Shown: positions 55,750 through 64,000 of the stretch, piece by piece | Layout: every line of letters starts with the position of its first letter | Numbering within the stretch: position 1 is the first letter of the stretch | Source of the DNA: CBDANW01 sp965197825 | GTDB taxonomy: Bacteria > Acidobacteriota > Vicinamibacteria > Marinacidobacterales > DATDRI01 | Reading direction: 5' to 3' | NCBI GenBank assembly: GCA_965197825.1 | Contig: CBDANW010000003.1 | Coordinates: 682,001-746,000, forward strand | Length of the DNA: 64,000 nt | Notes under the pieces: model-generated | Database searches by the model: none | The model's input: only the letters and a program-made list of their open reading frames with translations | Told to the model about the DNA's origin: nothing | Made by a program: the position numbers and the translations under genes

Positions 55750-56797
55750 GCTAGCCTATTCTCAGCTGGACAAGCATCTCGCGACGGGAAAGCTGGCCGC
55801 CGCCTACATCCTGAATGGGGATCAGGACCTCCTGCGCGAGCTCGCGCTAGAAAAAATCAGCAAGGTCGCCCTCGGTGACTCCGCCGAAGATTTCAACCTG
55901 GAGCGCTTCGACGGCGAGAAGACGACCCCGGATTCTTTGGTCATGGCGGCGAATACGCTGCCTTTGCTGGACCTGACAGGAGTGACCGGGTGGCGGCGGG
56001 TGCTGATGGTCAAGAGGGCCAAGCGGCTGGTCGAAGGCACTCAAGCGGAGCTGCTCATCGGCTATCTGAAGAACCCTTCACCTCAGACCGTCCTGGTCAT
56101 GGAGCTCGAAGCCTCACCCGACGGTCGACGCAAAGCTTGGAAGGAAATTGTGAAGAATGCCACCGTCGTACAGTGTGACTCGCTGAAGGACTGGCAGGTA
56201 GGGGACTGGATTGCTGAGCAGACGAGAAACAGAGGCCTTGCCCTGGGGCAGGAGGAAGTTCGATATCTGGCGGGTGAGTTCGGTTCGGACCTGAGGCGAC
56301 AGCTCAGCGAGTTGGAGAAAATCTCGCTCTACGCGGGCAAGGAGAAACTAGGAGTCGAGGAGCTTGGCGTTCTTCTCGGGCGTGGTAAGGCGCAGAGCAT
56401 TTTCAGGTTCACCGATGCGTTTGCATCGCGTCAGCCTGCGGTCGCCCTCAAACAGCTCGGACGGTTGTTGGAGGAGGGCGAACCTGCCCTACGAATTCTG
56501 GCGCTGTTGGACCGTGTGTTGGGACAGCTCCTAGTCGCGAAGGAGCTTGGAAGTCGGCCGGGGCGAGGCCGGGAGCTCACTCAAGTCTTGAGGATTCCTC
56601 CTCAGGCGGCAGAGAACATCGCACGCTGGTCGGACCGATTCGAGGAAGAAGATCTGATAGAAGCGGTGCGGGGCCTGGCCCGTTGCGATCGACAGCTAAA
56701 GACGAGCGGCATGCCCGCCTCATTGATACTCGACAGCTTCGTGCTTTCGGTGTGTGGCGTGGGGGAGCCGGCGGGCCGGCTTAGCTCGCGGAGGTAA
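55736..56797 (+). CDS. holA: DNA polymerase III delta subunit
   Basis: 353 aa from TTG 55736 (overlaps lptE by 14 bp). N-terminal AAA-like region with YILNGDQDLLRELALEKI, ERFDGEKTTPDSLVMAANTL, LRRQLSELEKISLYAGK, and C-terminal helices (IFRFTDAFASRQPAVALKQL). It opens the sliding clamp as part of the clamp loader. Its 3' end overlaps rpsT on the other strand by 17 bp. Confidence 0.9.
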   Translation: MKPSKLAYSQLDKHLATGKLAAAYILNGDQDLLRELALEKISKVALGDSAEDFNLERFDGEKTTPDSLVMAANTLPLLDLTGVTGWRRVLMVKRAKRLVEGTQAELLIGYLKNPSPQTVLVMELEASPDGRRKAWKEIVKNATVVQCDSLKDWQVGDWIAEQTRNRGLALGQEEVRYLAGEFGSDLRRQLSELEKISLYAGKEKLGVEELGVLLGRGKAQSIFRFTDAFASRQPAVALKQLGRLLEEGEPALRILALLDRVLGQLLVAKELGSRPGRGRELTQVLRIPPQAAENIARWSDRFEEEDLIEAVRGLARCDRQLKTSGMPASLILDSFVLSVCGVGEPAGRLSSRR

Positions 56798-57044
56798 CCA
56801 GTTTCGCGAGCCGCGACTTGTAGCGGGAACCCGTGTTCTCGTGAATGACGCCCTTCTTGACCATTCGATCGATTAGTGCGGTTGTGCTGGGGAGAAGCTC
56901 GCGTGCCTTCTGGGTGTCCTTGTCGTCGATTACCTTGCGAAGCCTCTTGATGTCGGTGCGCAACCGGGAACGGTCGCCACGGTTGCGAAGCCGATGGGTC
57001 TCATTTTGGCGGATGCGTTTCTCCGCAGAGCGGCTATGAGCCAA
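56781..57044 (-). CDS. rpsT: 30S ribosomal protein S20
   Basis: 87 aa starting at TTG 57044 with a strong GGAGG six bases ahead. Basic helical protein (MAHSRSAEKRIRQNETHRLR, GVIHENTGSRYKSRLAKLV). The TTG start recalls E. coli rpsT, which also starts with UUG and is autoregulated. It faces holA, a common pairing. Confidence 0.95.
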   Translation of the reverse strand: MAHSRSAEKRIRQNETHRLRNRGDRSRLRTDIKRLRKVIDDKDTQKARELLPSTTALIDRMVKKGVIHENTGSRYKSRLAKLVTSAS

Positions 57045-57812
57045 TGACTACCTCCTCAAGGGTGCTAAACCCTGGTCGAAACGTGCCCACGGCGTCTGCC
57101 TGGCACAAACGGGTATGTTAGCACAGCGGGCGACATTCTCGAAATGGGTCCGGGAAAGCCGTCTCGGCGGCCTGGGGCCGAGAGAACGCAGGGTCGCCGC
57201 GGGGTGCCGGGATGTTTGAGCGGTTGGAGCGTTTTTCGGCGTTCGGGAGCGTGGAAGCTCGCTCCGAACCGAAGCCGTGGCCGGCCTCACGACCTACATG
57301 GCGCTCGCTTACATCGTGTTGGTCAACCCCGCCGTGCTGGCAGGCGCAGGGATGGAATCGGGGGCGGTGATGATGGCCACCTGTCTCTCCGCCGCGCTCG
57401 CCACGGTCTGGATGGCGCTCCATGCGAACTACCCTATCGCCTTGGCTCCGGGTATGGGGCACAACTTCTTCTTCGCGATCACGGTCTGCGGCCCAGTTGC
57501 CGCCGGCGGTCTCGGCTACAGCTGGCAGGTCGCATTGGCCGCGGTGTTTGTTTCGGGATCTGTCTTCCTCTTGGGCTCGTTTTGGGGGATGCGCTCGCGC
57601 ATTATTACAGTGGTTCCCGCGCATCTGAAGACGAGCATCGCCGTGGGGATCGGTCTCCTCATCGCGGTGGTGGGGCTGCGGTGGAGTGGCCTCCTGGTTT
57701 CTCGTCCCGGCATCTACATCGGACTCGGCGATCTCGGTTCCACTCCGGTCCTTTTGTCCCTGTTCGGACTCTCCGTGATGGCCGCGCTTTGGGTCGCGGG
57801 TGTTTCGGCTGC

Positions 57813-57820
57813 GATCGTCC
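57813..57820. repeat. left target duplication of IS66
   Basis: GATCGTCC at 57813-57820 matches TATCGTCC at 60203-60210 at 7 of 8 positions, directly outside the element ends; IS66 elements make 8-bp duplications. Confidence 0.75.
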
Positions 57821-57878
57821 GTAACTCCTCGCCGTGCCCCACTGGAGCGGGTTGGAACGTCGCGATTCGGAGGAGAAG

Positions 57879-59387
57879 CTACGCAGCGGAGTTGTCGCGT
57901 AGGGCGTCGGGGAGTAACACGGTTCCTGGCTGGTTGATGGCGGCGTAGGCCGCTTCGAGCATGTAGGCCCTGGGGTCGACGTTCTGAAGCTTCGCGGTCT
58001 CGCACAGGGTGTAGAACAGCGCTGCGACGTCGGTTCCGCGTTTCGTTCGACTGCCGTAGTGATTTTTGCGACCGACGACAGGTTCCCTCAGGGCGCGCTC
58101 GGCGTGATTGTTGTCAAGCCAGACGAGAGGGTTTTCGGCGAACAGCGTGAGTGTCTCCCATCTCTCCAGCATGTAGCGGACCGCCTTGCCGAAGTCGCTT
58201 CGCGGCAATCCTCTTTGGCTCTCGCCCCATTGCCGAATCGCTTTCAAGATCCGCTGCGAACGTTGCTTGCGTAAACGAAGTCTCAGTTTCTGAGCTTTTT
58301 CATCGCCGGGAAACGGACCCGGGACCTCGCGTTCGACTTCGTACAGCTCTCCGATCAAACGAAGCACTTCGGAGCAAGCTTGCGGGTAGTGCTCGCTGGC
58401 TTCGTCGAACTTTCTTTTCACGTGCGCCCAGCAGTGGGCGAGACGAAACTGTGGACCGGCACGAGCCGCGTAGCCGTCTGGACCGGCACGAGCTAGCACC
58501 TCGTACACCGCGTAGCCGTCCACAACCGCGATGCCGGAGTAGGTCCCCAGCACCTTTTGGCCATCTTCCGTCGATTTCGTCGGCAGCATTCGGTAGTACG
58601 CGATGTCCGGACTCGAAACGCCCCACACCGTGCCCGCCGACTTCTTCATCGAGCCCATCAGAGGCCACCGCGTTTCGTCGGCGTGGATGACGGGTGACTC
58701 CAAAACCTTCTCTCCCAGAGCGTCGTACACCGGATTCAGATGACGTGCCAGTACGTTCAGCTGGTCCCACAGCGTCTGGCTGTCGATATCTAGCCCTTCG
58801 CGGCGCATCATCCGAACCTGGCGCTCGAGAGGCATATGGTCCAGGTACTTGCTGATGGCCACTTCGGTCGCGAACTCCACCGAGTAGCGGCCTCCGGGCT
58901 GAAGCTTCGTCGCCGCCGGTGCGGTGACGACGTTCGCGTTACATCGGCAGCGGTACTTTTTCCGCAAATGCCGTTCGATGACGAAGCTCCGCTTCACCAC
59001 CGTCACCACTTCCGATTCCTCGTATTGACCCGCCATCTCGCCGTCGCACACCGAGCACTTTTTCTCTGTCTCGGCGAGTTCGATTACTTTGTCGACCACG
59101 GGAAGATGAGGCTGTTCGCGCGGGCCGTGCCCTTTCTTCTTGTTCTTTTTAGCCTTCGTTTTCTTCCGGGTCCGCTTTTCGTCGATGCGGAAAATGCTCT
59201 CTCGCTTTTCCTGTAGTTGCTTGAGAACCGACAGTTCAAGTTGCTCCGTTTCCGGCACACCATGGAGTCTCGCCAGTTCCACTCGCAGACGAACGTTTTC
59301 ATTGACGAGGCGCTGGTTCTCGTTATCAACGAGGAGAGCTATCTGGCGGAGTGTTTCGAGGTCGTGTTCGTTTTTTATGCGAACCAC
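57879..59387 (-). CDS. tnpC: IS66 transposase TnpC
   Basis: 502 aa. Leucine-zipper-like N-terminus (ALRLVDNENQRL-type), Lys-rich patch (KKTKAKKNKKKGHG), zinc-type CSVCDG and YRCRCNAN, then the DDE domain: VIHADETRWPLMG (first Asp), VVDGYAVYEVLA (second), AHCWAHVKRKF and LVWLDNNHAERALR (near the catalytic Glu). A 9-residue insertion (ARAGPDGYA repeated around ARAGP) just after the second Asp looks like an in-frame 27-bp duplication. Confidence 0.93.
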   Translation of the reverse strand: MVRIKNEHDLETLRQIALLVDNENQRLVNENVRLRVELARLHGVPETEQLELSVLKQLQEKRESIFRIDEKRTRKKTKAKKNKKKGHGPREQPHLPVVDKVIELAETEKKCSVCDGEMAGQYEESEVVTVVKRSFVIERHLRKKYRCRCNANVVTAPAATKLQPGGRYSVEFATEVAISKYLDHMPLERQVRMMRREGLDIDSQTLWDQLNVLARHLNPVYDALGEKVLESPVIHADETRWPLMGSMKKSAGTVWGVSSPDIAYYRMLPTKSTEDGQKVLGTYSGIAVVDGYAVYEVLARAGPDGYAARAGPQFRLAHCWAHVKRKFDEASEHYPQACSEVLRLIGELYEVEREVPGPFPGDEKAQKLRLRLRKQRSQRILKAIRQWGESQRGLPRSDFGKAVRYMLERWETLTLFAENPLVWLDNNHAERALREPVVGRKNHYGSRTKRGTDVAALFYTLCETAKLQNVDPRAYMLEAAYAAINQPGTVLLPDALRDNSAA

Positions 59388-59464
59388 GGAATACGATTAG
59401 ATCATAGAGACGATCTCACGGCAAGTGAAAAATGCTTCATTTCAGGAGGTGACAAAGATATTTT

Positions 59465-59782
59465 TCAGACCAACCGGCTCACCTCCAGAAACAACGACAA
59501 CTCTGTCGTCGTCAGTCGCACTGGCTCGCCGTCACCGCTGGACCACAGGCATGCGAACTTTCCCTCTTCGAGACGTTTCGCGTAGACGCACAGTCCGGTC
59601 CCGTCCCAGTGCAGAACTTTCGCGCGGATTCGGTTGCGGCTGACGAACAAGTACAGCTCACCGCTCAGCGGGTCACGACCAAGCTCGTTCATCACCAGCG
59701 CCGACAGACCGTCAAAGCCCTTGCGGAGATCCGCCGGCGCCGCGTACGCCCACGCCGACACCCGACGGCTATTCCACTTCAT
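59465..59782 (-). CDS. tnpB: IS66 accessory protein TnpB (Orf2)
   Basis: 105 aa. ADLRKGFDGLSALV, GELYLFVSRNRIRAKVLHWD and the DGTGLCVYAKRLEEGKF motif are the IS66 Orf2 signature. Its start overlaps the tnpA stop by 4 bp. Required for IS66 transposition in studied elements. Confidence 0.95.
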   Translation of the reverse strand: MKWNSRRVSAWAYAAPADLRKGFDGLSALVMNELGRDPLSGELYLFVSRNRIRAKVLHWDGTGLCVYAKRLEEGKFACLWSSGDGEPVRLTTTELSLFLEVSRLV

Positions 59783-60123
59783 CCCAGCTGCTCAACAAGC
59801 CGCAGCAGCCGCTGTTCCGACAGACCCTCGATTCGATACCCTCGCGGGGTTACCAGCGTAATCTCCGTGCGTTTTTCCGATTCCACGACTTCGACACGCC
59901 GAACGATACCCCTCATAGCCTCCTCTCGATTCCATCGAGATAGACTCCAGCCACTCACCCCGAGCCCCCTCGCGACACCCTCAAGGCTCGCGCCCTGATC
60001 CTTTATCTGATTCAGATACAGCACCGCTTCGCGACGTTGTTCCCGCGAGTAACGCCGCCCTCGACCTGTGCGGCCACGATCTTCTTCACGTGCTCGCCTA
60101 CGAAATGCTGTCCTCGCTTCCAT
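59779..60123 (-). CDS. tnpA: IS66 accessory protein TnpA (Orf1, helix-turn-helix)
   Basis: 114 aa. Helix-turn-helix of the transposase-8 type (YSREQRREAVLYLNQIKDQG, SLEGVARGLGVSGWSLSRW) and C-terminal VESEKRTEITLVTPRGYRI. First gene of the IS66 operon, overlapping tnpB. Confidence 0.9.
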   Translation of the reverse strand: MEARTAFRRRAREEDRGRTGRGRRYSREQRREAVLYLNQIKDQGASLEGVARGLGVSGWSLSRWNREEAMRGIVRRVEVVESEKRTEITLVTPRGYRIEGLSEQRLLRLVEQLG

Positions 60124-60202
60124 CGCTTCGCACTCCTTTCAAGACTGCTCACGATGGAACATTCCGACACGCTTGTCACGACGGGCCACGGCGAGGAGTT
60201 AC

Positions 60203-60210
60203 TATCGTCC
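60203..60210. repeat. right target duplication of IS66
   Basis: TATCGTCC, matching the left copy GATCGTCC at 7 of 8 positions. Confidence 0.75.
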
Positions 60211-60943
60211 TGGGCATCCTGGCGACGACGGTGCTCGGTTTGGTGATCGGCGTCGTGCAATTCCAGGGGCTCGTGGCCAGGCCTCCCTCCATGGCCTCCA
60301 ACCTTCCTTGCCGTGGATTTTCGAGGTCTCTTGCAGCAGGCTGATTTCATGTCCGTCGTCTTCGTGTTCTTTTTTGTCGATCTTTTCGACACCGTGGGCA
60401 CGCTCATCGGAGTCGGCCAGCGAGCCGGGTTCATGGTGAATGGAAAACTGCCCCGGGCTCGCCAAGCGCTGATGGCCGATGCCGCGGGGACCGTGGGCGG
60501 GTCTCTTCTGGGCACATCGACCGTGACCAGTTTCGTGGAGAGTGCGGCCGGCGTAGCGGCGGGCGGAAGACGGGGCTCACCGCTCTAGTTACCGCGGCGC
60601 TACTCCTTGGCTCGGTCTTCTTCTATCCCTTGGTGCAGACGGTTGGCGCGGCGTTCGATCTGGGTGGGGGAGTCATGCTGTATCCGATCCTGGCCCCGGC
60701 CTTGATTCTGATCGGTGTCTTCATGCTTCAGTGGATCGGTGAGATTGCCTGGAACGACCGGCTGCAAGCGGTGCCCGCGTTTCTGACCATCGTCATCATG
60801 CCCTTGACGACGAGCATCACCGAGGGCATCGCCTTCGGCTTTATCGCCACCTCATTTCTTTATCTGGCGGCGGGCAAAGGACGGGCGCTACACTGGGGAG
60901 TGCATGCCATTGCAGCCTGCTTCCTGCTAAGGTACCTGATGAC

Positions 60944-62023
60944 ATGAAGGCCAACAAGGCCAAAAAGCCTTCCAAAAACAATAAGAGCACTCGAAGGCCG
61001 CGCTATTCGACAGGGCGGGCCGAGCTGGACGCGCAGCTGGAAGAGCTGGTGAGCTCGGTTTGCCCGGGAGTGGAGAAAGACTACGTCCTCCAGATTGCGA
61101 CCAGCGCCCTGAAACTGGGTCTGCAAAAGGCCAAGCGAGGCGATCTGAAGATAGCCAACACCGCGCTCAAGGAGATGCGGGTCGCCTTCAGAATGTTCAC
61201 TCCGTATCGACGGGCGCCGAAGGTCACGGTATTTGGCTCGGCGCGCACCGAGCCCGGCCACGGGGATTACGAGCGTGCCGAAGAGCTGGGCCGGCGTATG
61301 GCGGAAGCGGGATGGATGGTGGTGACTGGGGCGGGAAGCGGCATCATGGGTGCCGCGCATCGCGGGGCGGGGCGCGACAAGAGTTTCGGTGTGAACATAC
61401 GCCTGCCTTTCGAGCAGCACGCGAATCGAACCATCCGCGGAGATCGAAAGTTGGTCACCTTCCGGTACTTCTTCACCCGAAAGCTCTTTCTGCTCAAGGA
61501 GTCGTCGGCCGTGGTTCTGTTCCCGGGAGGATTCGGAACTTTGGACGAATGTTTCGAGGCCTTGACTCTCTTGCAGACCGGTAAACAATCACCCATCCCC
61601 GTCGTCATGGTAGAGAACCCGGAGACGACCTACTTCCGGGATCTGGTTGATTTCATGGAAAAGAGGATGGTCGCCGAGAGACTCCTCTCGCAGGAAGACA
61701 TGTCACTTCTCCGGGTCGTAGACAGCCCGAAGGCAGCCTGCGAGGAGACCTTACGCTTCTACCGCATCTACCACTCCTCTCGCTACATCGGAGAGAAGCT
61801 TGTCCTTCGGCTTCGCCGCGCGCTGAGCCGACAGGAGCTCGAGCACCTCACCCATTCCTTCGCCGACATTCTGGGCTCGGGTGGAATCGAGGAGGTGCCG
61901 CTCTTGCCCGAGGAGTTGGAGGATTCCGAGATGAAGGCGCTCTCCCGCATTCAGCTGGGCTTCAACCGCCGAAGCTTCGGAAGGCTCCGCCAGCTGATCG
62001 ACACTATCAACGGATTCGACTAA
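60944..62023 (+). CDS. LOG family protein (lysine decarboxylase-like Rossmann fold)
   Basis: 359 aa. A Lys-rich N-terminus (MKANKAKKPSKNNKSTRR), a helical region (about 25-85), then the LOG domain: VTVFGSARTEPGHGDYERAE, VVTGAGSGIMGAAHRGAG, and the diagnostic PGGFGTLDECFEAL. Family members are cytokinin-riboside-monophosphate or nucleotide N-glycosidases (PpnN-like). It overlaps the permease gene by 4 bp, so the two may have formed a purine-related unit. Convergent with the GWxTD gene, overlapping it by 4 bp. Confidence 0.85.
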   Translation: MKANKAKKPSKNNKSTRRPRYSTGRAELDAQLEELVSSVCPGVEKDYVLQIATSALKLGLQKAKRGDLKIANTALKEMRVAFRMFTPYRRAPKVTVFGSARTEPGHGDYERAEELGRRMAEAGWMVVTGAGSGIMGAAHRGAGRDKSFGVNIRLPFEQHANRTIRGDRKLVTFRYFFTRKLFLLKESSAVVLFPGGFGTLDECFEALTLLQTGKQSPIPVVMVENPETTYFRDLVDFMEKRMVAERLLSQEDMSLLRVVDSPKAACEETLRFYRIYHSSRYIGEKLVLRLRRALSRQELEHLTHSFADILGSGGIEEVPLLPEELEDSEMKALSRIQLGFNRRSFGRLRQLIDTINGFD

Positions 62024-63855
62024 TCCTCGAGCATGACGCTGAAGTCGGCGTTGCTCTCTATGACCTCGGCCGAGATCTCATCGGTGACCAGTGCGCGCAG
62101 GGTGTAGTCACCCGGCCGCAGCCCTCTCAGCGAGACCTCGCTCATGATGGCGACACTCGATGGATTCGTGGGCCGGTGATACGAGGGCACCACTTTGGAG
62201 AACAATCTCCCGTCCTTGAGGATGAAGAAGTCTACCCGCAACCGGGCCCGATCGTCTTGCCGATCCATTCGGTATCCGAAGGCCTGGATGTAAGCTGTGA
62301 GCGATTGGGGTGCGAACTGGCCGCCGATGCCGGGGATGAGTCGCCATCTTCCGAACTGGAACGGTGGGCGTGGCCCTTGAGGAGGGGGCGGGGTGGTTTC
62401 TATCGCTCCGGACACCAGGAGCAGGGTAGACAGTTTGAGTCCGTCCTCGCTCAGCGTCGGGACTTCGATGGACGTCGAAGCGCGGCCCAGCGCGCCGCTC
62501 GGATTGTCGCGAACCAGTGTTTCGATCTGATAGCGACCCGGCGGGAGTGTCACCTGCGCTTCATAAAGTAGACGACTGGCTCGATAGGACGCAAGCTCGG
62601 ACTCCGCGACGCGGACCTCGATGCGTTCTTCGATGGGGGCAAGTTCGATCCCGGACGATGGCGATTCGGGGATGACTTGGAGCAGCACGTCTGCCTGATA
62701 GTGATAGCCATCGCCCTGTTCCGCCAGTTGGGGAGTGAGTCGAGCGTAGGGGATGGAGACGGTAATGGGAACCCAGGCCGAATCTTCACCTGACGGGAAA
62801 TAAGCCGCTTCGGTCGAGAGCGGCAGTGAGGGAAACTCCGCGCGCGCTGTGACTTCGCGAAGCGGTGGAAGGTTGATCTGGGGGATTTTCTGAACCTCTC
62901 GTAGGTTTCTCTGGAAATCGAATTGATCCATCACCATCTGGGTGGGGCGTATTTGGGAGCGATAACCCGTATCCGGATCCATGAGCTCCCCTCCGCCGCG
63001 CATGAGGCCGATCGCCTCCAGCTCGCTCATCGCCCATCCGATGTTCGTTCGAAGCGGAGCCAGAACGTCCAGATTCGAGGCGTCGACCATTTCGAACTTG
63101 CCGGTCGTAGTGAAATCAACGAAACCGATATCGAAGGAAGCCGGGAGTCGAGAATTCGGCGCGTTGTTGTAGGTCCACACCTCGGACGGGCGCTCGAATG
63201 CCGTACGGCCGGCAGGGTTTCTCTCGATGGTATGGGGAGGGCCCAACAGGATATAGATCTTGCCCATATCCGTTGCCCAGCCGGGAGTGCCGGCCCCGAA
63301 GCTCTGGACCGCGTAGGCGAAGCGCCGCCGGTGCTCCTCGCGTACTTCATTCCCCGGTGTCTCTGGGTTCGTATCGCGCCTCTGCCAGAAAGACTCGATG
63401 AATGCAAGCCTATCGGTGGGGGCCGTCAACCGCTTGAAGCGATCCCGTTCTTCTCGAGAGATGATCCACTTGACGTACCGATTGACCCAGTCATCGAACA
63501 GCTCGTCCAACTCCTCGACGGTGGGGTAAGTGACGAAGCTGAACGTGTCGCCTACCACGAAGCTCCGATCGCCCTCATCGATCCGCAAGGAGATCCCCAG
63601 GCCGGTCTCGTGATAGACGTCGCCTACGCGTAGGGTTTCCGGATCAGCGTTCTTGCCCGATCGTGTAACCGAAAAGACAGCCCTCTCTGGATCGGCGCTC
63701 ACGCACTGGATTGTGTAGAATTCGAGCGGGATGTTCTCGGGAACACTCAACACCGTAAGGGTACCGTCGCCCTGGCCCTGGAAGGTAGGGTGGGTAGCGC
63801 GTTCCGCTTCTGATTGAGCGGCCCACAACACGAGCGCGAGCATGAGCAATCTCAT
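62020..63855 (-). CDS. GWxTD domain-containing secreted protein
   Basis: 611 aa with an N-terminal signal peptide (MRLLMLALVLWAAQSEA). The domain's namesake is seen in GAGTPGWATDMGKIYILLGP near residue 185-205, preceded by FIESFWQRRDTNPETPGNEV. The C-terminal half is beta-rich, probably Ig-like (GRYQIETLVRDNPSGALG, GDYTLRALVTDE). GWxTD proteins are common in Acidobacteriota and Bacteroidota, and their role is unknown. It diverges from the amidohydrolase gene by 17 bp. Confidence 0.85.
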   Translation of the reverse strand: MRLLMLALVLWAAQSEAERATHPTFQGQGDGTLTVLSVPENIPLEFYTIQCVSADPERAVFSVTRSGKNADPETLRVGDVYHETGLGISLRIDEGDRSFVVGDTFSFVTYPTVEELDELFDDWVNRYVKWIISREERDRFKRLTAPTDRLAFIESFWQRRDTNPETPGNEVREEHRRRFAYAVQSFGAGTPGWATDMGKIYILLGPPHTIERNPAGRTAFERPSEVWTYNNAPNSRLPASFDIGFVDFTTTGKFEMVDASNLDVLAPLRTNIGWAMSELEAIGLMRGGGELMDPDTGYRSQIRPTQMVMDQFDFQRNLREVQKIPQINLPPLREVTARAEFPSLPLSTEAAYFPSGEDSAWVPITVSIPYARLTPQLAEQGDGYHYQADVLLQVIPESPSSGIELAPIEERIEVRVAESELASYRASRLLYEAQVTLPPGRYQIETLVRDNPSGALGRASTSIEVPTLSEDGLKLSTLLLVSGAIETTPPPPQGPRPPFQFGRWRLIPGIGGQFAPQSLTAYIQAFGYRMDRQDDRARLRVDFFILKDGRLFSKVVPSYHRPTNPSSVAIMSEVSLRGLRPGDYTLRALVTDEISAEVIESNADFSVMLED

Positions 63856-63872
63856 AACGAGGGAAGTCTAGC

Positions 63873-64000
63873 ATGATCCACTTCTTGATGATGATGGCGT
63901 TGATGCAGGCGGAGCCCGCCGATCTTCTCATTAGAGGGGGGACGGTGGTGACCATGGATGCAGAGATGCAGGTTCTGGAGGGTGGCTCGGTCGTCATTCG
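63873..64000 (+). CDS. amidohydrolase family protein, N-terminus (3' end outside window)
   Basis: From ATG 63873: MIHFLMMMALMQ could be a short signal or hydrophobic start, then ADLLIRGGTVVTMDAEMQVL, EGGSVVIR, the typical beta-sandwich start of amidohydrolases such as the SAH/MTA deaminase or cytosine deaminase group. Only 42 residues are visible, so the substrate is open. Confidence 0.65.
   Translation, partial: MIHFLMMMALMQAEPADLLIRGGTVVTMDAEMQVLEGGSVVI

Larger units (their letters stand above)
57821..60202 (-). mobile_element. complete IS66-family insertion sequence
   Basis: 2382 bp. Inverted ends start GTAACTCCTCGCCGTG on both sides (57821-57836; complement 60187-60202), 16 bp perfect and a few more imperfect. 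It carries three genes on the minus strand in the standard order tnpA, tnpB, tnpC, all open. It interrupts the purine permease. All frames intact suggests a recent, possibly active insertion. Confidence 0.92.
57212..60947 (+). pseudogene. NCS2-family (xanthine/uracil or adenine/guanine) permease split by IS66
   Basis: The left part 57212-57820 begins MFERLERFSAFGSVEARS and, after a break near 57268, continues TEAVAGLTTYMALAYIVLVN...APGMGHNFFFA; the right part 60203-60947 continues VLGILATTVLGLVIGVVQF, ADFMSVVFVFFFVDLFDTVG, GGSLLGTSTVTSFVESAAG with further breaks near 60305 and 60575. Removing the IS66 element rejoins AAIVLGILA in frame. Motifs fit the AzgA/GhxP-like (COG2252) purine-transporter branch. 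Non-functional as written. Confidence 0.85.

Overview
The window is a dense, high-GC chromosomal segment from a diderm (LPS-bearing) bacterium. The cell-envelope set (BamA, Skp, LpxA, LpxI, LptE, LolC/LolD, TonB-like proteins), the GWxTD, DUF4388 and SpoIID-SPOR proteins, and frequent TTG/GTG starts best fit an Acidobacteriota-like lineage. That placement is inference from gene content, because no rRNA gene is present. I found no tRNA, rRNA or CRISPR array.

Layout. 1-6.0 kb: a TonB C-terminus, hpt, then a minus-strand nucleoside-salvage operon (deoA-nupC-punA-cdd) divergent from upp; deoB lies apart at 28.5 kb. 6.1-9.2 kb: small membrane proteins, a VanZ-like protein, hbd-crt and ribH. 9.2-22.3 kb: nusB, lysS, lolC, lolD, clpC, bamA, skp, fabZ, lpxA, lpxI and a Gfo/Idh oxidoreductase, i.e. 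outer-membrane biogenesis and lipid A. 22.3-29.7 kb: a TonB-like protein, a SpoIID-SPOR lipoprotein, a DUF4388 protein, miaA-hfq and deoB. 29.9-35.1 kb: yceD-rpmF-plsX-fabD-fabG-acpP-fabF, the fatty-acid cluster. 35.1-41.7 kb: an HDAC-like deacetylase, AmrS, a VOC protein with a histone-H1-like tail, and an S9 peptidase broken by an IS256 element. 42.0-48.0 kb: an overlapping lysine/diaminopimelate operon (M20 deacylase, asd, lysC, dapB, dapA, dapD). 48.0-52.4 kb: a hairpin array, a coiled-coil NYN protein, a zinc-ribbon/TPR pair and mutY. 52.7-57.0 kb: leuS, lptE, holA and rpsT (opposite strand). 57.2-61 kb: an NCS2 permease split by a complete IS66 element. 61-64 kb: a LOG-family protein, a GWxTD protein and the start of an amidohydrolase.

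Two things stand out. First, at least four small non-coding inverted-repeat elements (76-223 bp) are flanked by 4-bp YTAR duplications (CTAG or CTAA), and each sits exactly on the stop codon of the upstream gene, so the duplicated target supplies the stop (lolD, skp, deoB, the NYN gene; a fragment also sits at dapD). Second, frame breaks are concentrated in certain genes (nupC, upp, vanZ-like, plsX, VOC, S9 peptidase, IS256 transposase, NYN, NCS2 permease), while long genes such as leuS, clpC and bamA are intact. This may be uncorrected sequence error, real decay, or both.
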